From Thermoplasmatota archaeon (GTDB taxonomy: Archaea; Thermoplasmatota; Thermoplasmata; UBA10834), in assembly GCA_030836605.1 (NCBI GenBank), contig JAUPMC010000052.1, forward strand, positions 1 to 11,434: a stretch of DNA of 11,434 nucleotides, read 5' to 3'. This document shows positions 6,745-11,434 of this stretch, one piece after another. How positions within the stretch are numbered: the first letter of the stretch is position 1; every line of letters begins with the position of its first letter. The notes under the pieces were generated by a model that saw nothing but the letters and a program-made list of their open reading frames with translations, was not told where the DNA came from and searched no databases. The translations under genes were made by a program, and so were the position numbers.

Positions 6745-8016
6745 TCAGTGCTTCCCGTAGCCCTTCCGCCTCTCAGCCCTCGCGGAGCCTTCTGGCACCA
6801 AGGCGAACTTCTCGCCTGATAGGACGCCCGCGACGCCCTCCTTGCTCTCGATCTTGCCGTACTTGTCGCAGAGCTTGCATGTGGGCGGGCAGACGCTGAC
6901 GCGGTCCTTCGGCTCAGGGTACTGGAAGAACCCTCCCTCGTAGTTCCTCAGGAGGACCCTCTTGTCCGACATCGATATGAGGTACTGCGGGGCGACCGGT
7001 ATCTTGCCTCCGCCTCCGGGGGCGTCTATGATGAATGTGGGCACGGCGAACCCGGAGGTGTGCCCGCGCAGCGCCTCCGCGATCTCGATGCCCTTCGCCA
7101 CGGACGTCCTGAAGTGCTCGATGCCCTTCGACATGTCGCACTGGTAGTAGTAGTACGGCCTGACCCTGATCTTGACGAGCTCCTGGACGAGCGCCTTCAT
7201 GATGGTCGGGCAGTCGTTCACGCCCTTGAGGAGAACCGTCTGGTTGCCCACGGGTATGCCCGCGTCCGCGAGCATCTCTACGGCCCTCTTCGAGTCGGGG
7301 GTCATCTCCTTCGGGTGGTTGAAGTGCGTGTTGAGCCAGATCGGGTGGTGCTTCTTCAGCATCTCGCAGAGCTTGGGCGTTATCCTCTGTGGGAGCGTGA
7401 CGGGCGCCCTGCTCCCCATCCTGACGATGTCGACATGGTCAATCGCCTGGAGGCGGGATATGATGTCCTCGAGTTTCTCGTCAGAGACCATCAGGCAGTC
7501 GCCGCCCGACAGGAGCACATCCCTGACCTCCGTGTGCTTCCTGATGTACTCGATTCCGGCGTCTATGACGTCATGGCCTCTCTCCGCGTCCGTCTGGCCG
7601 GCGAGCCTCCTCCTCGTGCAGTGCCTGCAGTACATGCCGCACTGGTCCGTGATGAGGAACAGCACGCGGTCCGGGTACCTGTGCGTCAGCCCGTGCACGG
7701 GGGAGTCGATGTCCTCGAACAGCGGGTCGTCCATATCCGACGCGTTGAAGTCCGTCTCCTTGATGGTGGGGACGGCCTGCATCCTGACAGGGCAGTGGGG
7801 GTCGTTCGGGTCCATGAGGGTCGCGAAGTACGGCGTGATCGCCATTCGGAGCACCTTGAGGGACTCCTTGACGCCCGCCTCCTCCTCCGGGGTCAGGTTG
7901 ACCACCTGTTTCAGCTGGTCCAAGGTGGTGATTCTGTTCCTCAGCTGCCACTTCCAGTCGCTCCACTCCTCCGGCTTCACGTTCTTCCAGAGCGGGATGT
8001 CGTTGTATGCCCTCAT
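6745..8016 (-). CDS. kamA: L-lysine 2,3-aminomutase (radical SAM, PLP-dependent)
   Basis: The enzyme interconverts L-alpha-lysine and L-beta-lysine using a [4Fe-4S] cluster, AdoMet and pyridoxal phosphate. From the ATG at 8016 it is 423 residues, close to the 416-residue clostridial enzyme. The radical SAM motif CGMYCRHC has Cys126, Cys130 and Cys133, followed by TRRR with the arginine that binds substrate carboxylate in the family. LLSGGD (168-173) contacts AdoMet. Asp294 (YYYYQCD) and Asp331 (IIDAPGGGGK) match the two aspartates that hold the epsilon-amino group of lysine, and Lys338 matches the PLP lysine. Zinc ligands appear to be Cys269, Cys376, Cys380 and Cys383, but with C-x3-C-x2-C spacing where the clostridial enzyme has C-x-C-x2-C. 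A GTG at 8022 is also in frame, but GGGG (8025-8028) lies 8 nt before the ATG and only 2 nt before the GTG. No beta-lysine acetyltransferase (AblB) or lysine-fermentation partner lies next to it, so osmolyte synthesis and lysine catabolism both remain possible. Confidence 0.95.
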   Translation of the reverse strand: MRAYNDIPLWKNVKPEEWSDWKWQLRNRITTLDQLKQVVNLTPEEEAGVKESLKVLRMAITPYFATLMDPNDPHCPVRMQAVPTIKETDFNASDMDDPLFEDIDSPVHGLTHRYPDRVLFLITDQCGMYCRHCTRRRLAGQTDAERGHDVIDAGIEYIRKHTEVRDVLLSGGDCLMVSDEKLEDIISRLQAIDHVDIVRMGSRAPVTLPQRITPKLCEMLKKHHPIWLNTHFNHPKEMTPDSKRAVEMLADAGIPVGNQTVLLKGVNDCPTIMKALVQELVKIRVRPYYYYQCDMSKGIEHFRTSVAKGIEIAEALRGHTSGFAVPTFIIDAPGGGGKIPVAPQYLISMSDKRVLLRNYEGGFFQYPEPKDRVSVCPPTCKLCDKYGKIESKEGVAGVLSGEKFALVPEGSARAERRKGYGKH

Positions 8017-8059
8017 TCGCACTACCCCTAAGGATGATACATAACAGCATGATGGATTC

Positions 8060-8072
8060 CGTATTTATCATC
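8060..8072 (-). promoter_or_regulatory. Probable TATA box for the lysine 2,3-aminomutase gene
   Basis: Read on the - strand, the complement of 8061-8070 is TGATAAATAC, a TATA-like element about 50 nt before the ATG at 8016. Transcription would begin near 8040 and give a leader of roughly 25 nt containing the GGGG ribosome binding site. Support is from composition and spacing only. Confidence 0.45.
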
Positions 8073-8200
8073 TGCCCAACGCGGGACCAGAACAGTTACG
8101 AGAGTCGTTTCGAGGGTACGAAAAAGAGAGGGCCGGCGCGACGGGGCTCACAGATTCGTATGGGCTTGTCTAAAAAATCAGGGCATGGCCTTTGTTATTC

Positions 8201-8217
8201 ACCAATGGTTAAATAGC
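8201..8217 (+). promoter_or_regulatory. Probable promoter of the thiolase operon
   Basis: TTAAATAG at 8209-8216 is a TATA-like element in an AT-rich dip, preceded by ACCAATGG. Transcription would start near 8235-8242, leaving a long GC-rich leader of about 90 nt before the ATG at 8330. No other comparably good element lies closer to the gene. Confidence 0.45.
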
Positions 8218-8243
8218 CGGATTCGTGTTCCCAAAAATTGTCA

Positions 8244-8315
8244 TCCCAGACTCGTAGTCCGGGCGCTAGGGAAGGGAGTGCTGGGAGCCGCGCGCGCCCG
8301 TTCGTCGAAAGCGAA
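8244..8315 (+). other. Potentially structured 5' leader of the thiolase operon
   Basis: Several short inverted repeats lie in the predicted leader: TCCCAG (8244-8249) with CTGGGA (8281-8286); inside it GACT-CGT-AGTC (8249-8259) and GCGCT (8263-8267) with AGTGC (8277-8281, one G-U pair); then TTCG (8301-8304) with CGAA (8312-8315). Some share a base and so are partly alternative. The ribosome binding site GAGGG (8318-8322) follows. It may be simple GC-rich chance structure or a regulatory leader; I do not recognise a known class. Confidence 0.25.
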
Positions 8316-8329
8316 TCGAGGGACCTGAT

Positions 8330-9496
8330 ATGAAGAGAGTTGCGATTGTGGGAGCGGGGCAGAGCAAGTACGGAGAGTTCCCCGAGAAAGGCATCAAGGA
8401 ACTGTTCTTCGACGCGTACAAGGACATGAGCTCGAGCGTCGACAAGAACTTCGACCCGAGGCAGATCGAGTCGGCCTATGTGGGCAACCTCGGCTCCGGC
8501 GGGTTCCAGCTCGGGAACATGTCCGCGCTAGTGGCGGAGTTCGTCGGGCTGCCGTACATACACACGGTCAGGGTCGAGAACGCCTGCGCGTCTGGCGGGT
8601 ACGCCCTTGTCGCCGCGGTCATGGATGTCCTGTCCGGTGCGCACAAGATGGTCCTCGCCGGCGGCGTGGAGAAGATGACGGATGTCTCGGGCATGAAGCA
8701 GAAGTACTGGCTCGGGGTCTCAGGCGATACCGAGTACGAGAGGCTCGCAGGGACGACCTTCGCGGGCCTGTACGCGCTCATCGCCCACAGGCACATGCAC
8801 GAGTTCGGCACGAAGAGGGAGCACCTGTCGTCCGTGGCGGTCAAGAACCACAAGAACGGGGCGCAGAACCCGAAGGCGCAGTTCCAGAGGGAGATCACGC
8901 TTGAGCAGGCGATGAAGGCCCCGGTGGTCGCGTACCCGCTCAACCTGTTCGACTGCTGCTCGACCACGGATGGAGCGTCCTCCCTGCTGGTCTGCGACGC
9001 CGAGGTCGCGAAGGAGTACACTGATACCCCGGTCTACGTCTCGGGCTTCGGGACCTCCAGCGACTACCTCGCGATACACGACAGGCTCAACACTGTCACG
9101 CTCGAGGGTACCAAGAGGGCCTCGCAGAGCGCCTACAAGATGGCCGGCCTCACCGCGAAGGACATCCAGCTAGCCGAGGTCCATGACTGCTTCACCATCG
9201 CGGAGCTCCTCGCGTACGAGGACCTGGGCTTCTGCGAGAAGGGCAAAGCGGGCCAATTCATAGAGGAAGGTCACACGAAGATCGACGGGGACAAGCCCGT
9301 CAACGTCAGCGGTGGCCTGAAGTCCAAGGGGCACCCGATCGGCTCGACCGGCACGGGACAGGCATATGAGATGTTCAACCAGCTCAGGGGCACGGCCCAG
9401 AAGCCGACCAGGCAGGTCAAGGGCGTCGAGAGAGGCCTCGTGCACAACGTCGGAGGGTCGGGAGGGACAGTGTCCGTCTCGATACTGGTGAGGTGA
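8330..9496 (+). CDS. SCP2-type thiolase family protein (archaeal acetoacetyl-CoA thiolase-like)
   Basis: Thiolases condense or cleave acyl-CoAs through a cysteine-bound acyl intermediate. At 388 residues this has the standard length. The nucleophile is Cys86 in VENACASGG (82-90). His285 in VHDCFT (284-289) replaces the Asn-Glu-Ala-Phe motif of classical thiolases, as in SCP2/archaeal types. His335 lies in GGLKSKGHPIGSTG (328-341). The C-terminal HNVGGSGG (372-379) has His-Asn where classical thiolases have the second catalytic cysteine, again typical of this subgroup. The active site looks complete, so it should be functional as a thiolase and not as the Ltp2-type retro-aldolase subgroup. The ATG at 8330 has GAGGG 7 nt upstream. 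It is the first gene of a tight operon with an HMG-CoA-synthase-fold protein and a DUF35 protein, which form one complex with this type of thiolase in methanogens. The linked CoA transferase suggests a substrate other than, or in addition to, acetyl-CoA/acetoacetyl-CoA. Confidence 0.94.
   Translation: MKRVAIVGAGQSKYGEFPEKGIKELFFDAYKDMSSSVDKNFDPRQIESAYVGNLGSGGFQLGNMSALVAEFVGLPYIHTVRVENACASGGYALVAAVMDVLSGAHKMVLAGGVEKMTDVSGMKQKYWLGVSGDTEYERLAGTTFAGLYALIAHRHMHEFGTKREHLSSVAVKNHKNGAQNPKAQFQREITLEQAMKAPVVAYPLNLFDCCSTTDGASSLLVCDAEVAKEYTDTPVYVSGFGTSSDYLAIHDRLNTVTLEGTKRASQSAYKMAGLTAKDIQLAEVHDCFTIAELLAYEDLGFCEKGKAGQFIEEGHTKIDGDKPVNVSGGLKSKGHPIGSTGTGQAYEMFNQLRGTAQKPTRQVKGVERGLVHNVGGSGGTVSVSILVR
9490..9495 (+). 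promoter_or_regulatory. Ribosome binding site deciding the start of the HMG-CoA-synthase-like gene
   Basis: GAGGTG ends the thiolase gene and is followed by a run of in-frame candidate starts: GTG 9493, ATG 9496, ATG 9499 and ATG 9502. Only the ATG at 9502 leaves a normal 6-nt spacer, so I chose it; a start at 9496 or 9499 would add one or two methionines and change nothing else. Confidence 0.55.
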
Positions 9497-9501
9497 TGAT
9501 G

Positions 9502-10518
9502 ATGTCCGTTGGAATATCCGGTTACAGCGCGTATGTCCCGAGGCTCAGGATAAAGAAGGAGGACTACGCGAAAGCCTGGGGGTCGTTCCAGGCGGCGGGG
9601 GTCGCCGAGAAGTCCGTGATGGGCTTCGACGAGGACGTCCTGACGGCGGCCGCGAAGGTCTCCCGGAAGGCGCTCGAGTCCGTGCCCTTGCCACCTGGGA
9701 ACGTCACCAGGTTCGCTTTCGCGTCCACGACCGCCCCGTACTTGGAGAAGCTCCTGTCAGGGACGGTCCTGGTGAACGTGGGCATGCCGAACGGGGCGTT
9801 CGCATCGGACCACACGACCTCCACGAGGGCGGGGACCGAGGCATTCATATCCGCATTCGAGCACGTGAAGGCGACCCAGGGGGGAGTCGCCGTCGTCGCG
9901 GCGGCCGACGCCCCAAGGGCCAGCATGTGGGACCCGCTTGAGCACCCGATGGGTGCTGGCGCGGCGGGGTTCGTGCTGTCGTCCGACAACCTGATCGCTG
10001 AGGTCGAGGGGTATTCGTCGTACGTGATGGAGCATTTCGGGGAGCGGTTCAGGCCGACGGGCGGGGACTTGCTCCAGGACCTGAGCGTCAAGAAGTTCTT
10101 CGCGACCGCGTTCATGACCTGCACGACCAAGGCGTGCGGGGCGCTCGTCAAGAAGCTCGGGGCCAAGCCCGAGGAGTACGCGCACGTGGTCATACAGCAG
10201 CCGGACGCGAAGACCCCGGGCTCGGTCGCGGGCAAGATGTTGTTCAACGACGCGCAGATGGCATCTGGGCTCGTGTCGACGAACCTGGGGGACCTCGGGG
10301 CCGCGTCGACGCCGGTCGGGCTCGCGGCCGCGCTGGACTCAGCGAAGGTCGGCGACAGGATCATGGTCGTCTCTTACGGCTCCGGAGCCGGCAGCGACGC
10401 CATCAGCCTCAAGGTCGTCTCCGACAGGAAGCCCGTCCCGGGCTTCAAGGAGCAGCTGGAGAAGAAGGAGTACATCGACTACATCCAGTATGTCAAGCTC
10501 AAGGGAGCTCTCAAGTGA
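9502..10518 (+). CDS. HMG-CoA-synthase-fold protein lacking the catalytic Glu-Cys-His (probable pseudoenzyme)
   Basis: This 338-residue protein belongs to the archaeal HMG-CoA synthase family. It has the N-terminal GISGYSAYVPRLRI (4-17), EKSVMGFDED (36-45), RAGTEAF (109-115), GDRIMVVSYGSGAGSDA (284-300) and the C-terminal YIDYIQYVKLKG (324-335) tail of archaeal members. Aligned by eye to archaeal HMG-CoA synthases, the general-base Glu in GSESHPY is Thr76 (ASTTAPY, 74-80). The nucleophilic Cys in the FACKAGT motif is Thr108 (TSTRAGT, 106-112). The catalytic His in FHQPNGK is Gln232 (IQQPDAK, 231-237). Nearby cysteines (207, 212) are outside these motifs. Normal acetyl-enzyme chemistry is therefore not expected. 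It probably acts as a structural or substrate-binding subunit of the thiolase/DUF35 complex encoded around it, or does other chemistry. Frame and codon use are intact along the whole gene, so it is not a decaying pseudogene. An automated annotation would likely call it hydroxymethylglutaryl-CoA synthase. Confidence 0.88.
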   Translation: MSVGISGYSAYVPRLRIKKEDYAKAWGSFQAAGVAEKSVMGFDEDVLTAAAKVSRKALESVPLPPGNVTRFAFASTTAPYLEKLLSGTVLVNVGMPNGAFASDHTTSTRAGTEAFISAFEHVKATQGGVAVVAAADAPRASMWDPLEHPMGAGAAGFVLSSDNLIAEVEGYSSYVMEHFGERFRPTGGDLLQDLSVKKFFATAFMTCTTKACGALVKKLGAKPEEYAHVVIQQPDAKTPGSVAGKMLFNDAQMASGLVSTNLGDLGAASTPVGLAAALDSAKVGDRIMVVSYGSGAGSDAISLKVVSDRKPVPGFKEQLEKKEYIDYIQYVKLKGALK

Positions 10519-10528
10519 GGTGAGATGA

Positions 10529-10954
10529 ATGGCACATGTTTCAGTCCCGATGTATTGGCGCACGATACCCCAGAGGTACAAGATGGTGGGGCAGAAGTGC
10601 AAGAAGTGCGGCGCTGTGAACTTCCCGCCCAAGGGCGTGTGCAAGCACTGCAACGCGTCCTCGGACTTCGAGGAGCTGCAGCTGAGCGGCAATGGCAAGG
10701 TGCACACGTTCGTCCTGATAGGCGCGGGCGGCGCGCCCCCGGAGTTCGCTGAGCAGATGAAGGCCGGCGGGTCCTACCCCGTGGCCATAGTCGAGCTCGC
10801 GGAAGGGCCGAAGGTCATCGGCCAGATGACCGACGTGAACCCCAAGGATGTCAAGTTTGGGATGTCGGTCAAGGCCGAACTGAAGAAGATCTACACCGAA
10901 GAGGGAGTCATAAGGTACGGATTCAAGTTCGCACCGGACGCGGAGGGGAAGTGA
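10529..10954 (+). CDS. DUF35 zinc-ribbon/OB-fold protein, thiolase-complex subunit
   Basis: This is a 141-residue accessory protein of acyl-CoA enzymes. It has a rubredoxin-like zinc ribbon with Cys24, Cys27, Cys38 and Cys41 (CKKC and CKHC), preceded by the family's N-terminal helix (YWRTIPQRYKMVGQ, 9-22), then an OB-fold (about 50-141) containing GKVHTFVLIG and PVAIVELAEGPKVIGQMTD. In methanogens a DUF35 protein bridges acetoacetyl-CoA thiolase and HMG-CoA synthase; in bacteria DUF35 partners include BbsA of the benzylsuccinate thiolase BbsAB and the ChsH2 domain bound to the aldolase Ltp2. Lying right after the thiolase and HMG-CoA-synthase-fold genes, it is almost certainly part of the same complex. 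The ATG at 10529 is 10 nt after the previous stop and has GGTGA (10519-10523) 5 nt upstream; the earlier ATG at 10525 is in another frame. All zinc ligands are present. Confidence 0.95.
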   Translation: MAHVSVPMYWRTIPQRYKMVGQKCKKCGAVNFPPKGVCKHCNASSDFEELQLSGNGKVHTFVLIGAGGAPPEFAEQMKAGGSYPVAIVELAEGPKVIGQMTDVNPKDVKFGMSVKAELKKIYTEEGVIRYGFKFAPDAEGK

Positions 10955-10955
10955 G

Positions 10956-11434
10956 ATGACATCGGACAAGATGATGACGATGAAGGAGGCGGTGTCCAAG
11001 TTCGTGAAGGACGGGGACTCCATCTACCTCGCGGGATTCACGCACATGATCCCGTTCGCGGCAGGACACGAGATCATAAGGCAGAAGAGGAAGGACCTGA
11101 ACCTCTATAGGGCGACCCCGGACATCGTCTACGACCAGATGATCGCCGCGGGCTGCGCGAAGAAGCTGATATTCAGCTACGCCGGGAACCCTGGCGTCGG
11201 CTCGCTCAGGTGCTTCAGGCGGGCGCTCGAGAAGGGTATGCCGAACCCCATCACGATCGAGGAGTACACGCACTTCGGGCTGTCCGGCAGGCTGTTCGCG
11301 GGCGCGACGAAGATGCCCTTCCTGCCCATGAGGACGAACATCGGGTCCGACCTGCCTCCTGAGAACCCGCTCATCAAGACCGTCAAGAGCCCGTACAGCG
11401 ACGAGGTCGTCTCGACGGTCCCGCCGCTGAACCC
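10956..11434 (+). CDS. Family I CoA transferase, alpha subunit (GctA/IpdA-like), 3'-truncated by window
   Basis: The first 159 codons are open and run off the right edge. The sequence starts like glutaconate CoA-transferase subunit A: MTMKEAVSKFVKDGDSIYLA (7-26) followed by GFT, the glycine-rich CoA-binding edge. FSYAGNPGVGS and then KMPFLPMRTNIGSDLP and a KSPYSDE segment follow, as in GctA and IpdA. Full-length alpha subunits are about 290-330 residues, so about half is missing. The catalytic glutamate of these enzymes is on the beta subunit, expected just outside the window. The enzyme would activate or deactivate a carboxylic acid by CoA exchange. IpdA/IpdB-type members instead hydrolyse a ring, and telling them apart needs the beta subunit. 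The ATG at 10956 is 1 nt after the DUF35 stop and has GGAGG (10942-10946) 9 nt upstream, so it is co-transcribed with the thiolase cluster. Substrate unknown. Confidence 0.9.
   Translation, partial: MTSDKMMTMKEAVSKFVKDGDSIYLAGFTHMIPFAAGHEIIRQKRKDLNLYRATPDIVYDQMIAAGCAKKLIFSYAGNPGVGSLRCFRRALEKGMPNPITIEEYTHFGLSGRLFAGATKMPFLPMRTNIGSDLPPENPLIKTVKSPYSDEVVSTVPPLN

Larger units (their letters stand above)
8017..8329. other. Divergent intergenic region, no credible gene
   Basis: These 313 nt separate the - strand aminomutase gene from the + strand thiolase operon. They hold two promoter-like AT islands, one for each direction, and a GC-rich potentially structured leader before the thiolase. Short open frames here have no ribosome binding site or recognisable composition. 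I see no tRNA fold and no known riboswitch signature. Confidence 0.7.

Noticed and set aside
6745..8016. Glutamate 2,3-aminomutase or EpmB-type enzyme
   Set aside because: Both lysine-binding aspartates (294, 331) are present and the length and C-terminal zinc cysteines match lysine 2,3-aminomutase.
7060..8044. Two + strand frames of 290 and 323 codons opposite the aminomutase gene
   Set aside because: The - strand frame holds the full radical SAM and PLP motifs; the opposite frames have no recognisable domain or ribosome binding site.
8007..8216. 69-codon + strand frame in the divergent intergenic region
   Set aside because: It starts inside the aminomutase gene, has no ribosome binding site and covers the predicted promoters.
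8330..9496. Ltp2-like retro-aldolase instead of thiolase
   Set aside because: That subgroup lacks the thiolase catalytic set, whereas Cys86, His285 and His335 are all present here.
9502..10518. Ordinary mevalonate-pathway HMG-CoA synthase
   Set aside because: The fold and termini fit, but Glu, Cys and His of the active site are Thr76, Thr108 and Gln232, so the usual reaction is not supported.

Overview
The window looks like a stretch of a high-GC archaeal chromosome, most likely from a Thermoplasmatota-type euryarchaeon. The evidence is an archaeal-type S-adenosylmethionine synthetase, a DUF835 domain (a family I associate with Thermococcales and Thermoplasmatota), a thiolase/HMG-CoA-synthase-fold/DUF35 gene trio of archaeal type, heavy use of AGG and ATA codons, and TATA-like boxes with GAGG/GGTG ribosome binding sites. 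The lineage is an inference; no rRNA or other phylogenetic marker is present. I see no tRNA, rRNA, CRISPR array, insertion sequence or phage gene.

Left block (1-5416, + strand). A small helical protein of unknown function, whose start may lie left of the window, is followed after a 98-nt gap with a TATA-like box by a 1625-residue gene. That protein has an acidic, Ala/Pro-rich head, a DUF835 domain (about residues 60-192) and roughly 1400 residues of almost uninterrupted, cysteine-free coiled coil, broken only near Pro856 and Pro1481/Pro1486. Its TGA stop lies in the loop of a perfect 8-bp GC hairpin in the short gap before a convergent gene.

Middle block (5439-8016, - strand). A lysine 2,3-aminomutase (radical SAM plus PLP) is followed on the same strand by the archaeal S-adenosylmethionine synthetase, so a consumer of AdoMet sits next to its producer. 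The 109-nt gap between them is AT-rich and holds an inverted repeat.

Right block (8330-11434, + strand). After a 313-nt divergent intergenic region there is a tight operon: an SCP2-type thiolase with an intact active site, an archaeal HMG-CoA-synthase-fold protein, a DUF35 zinc-ribbon/OB-fold protein, and the first 159 codons of a glutaconate-CoA-transferase-type alpha subunit that runs off the right edge. The first three genes match the components of the archaeal acetoacetyl-CoA thiolase/HMG-CoA synthase/DUF35 complex. However, by manual alignment the HMG-CoA-synthase-like subunit has lost all three catalytic residues (Glu to Thr76, Cys to Thr108, His to Gln232) while keeping the surrounding fold motifs. 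Together with the CoA transferase, this suggests a catabolic or otherwise specialised acyl-CoA carbon-carbon bond system with a pseudoenzyme subunit, not ordinary mevalonate synthesis. This operon is the most interesting part of the window.
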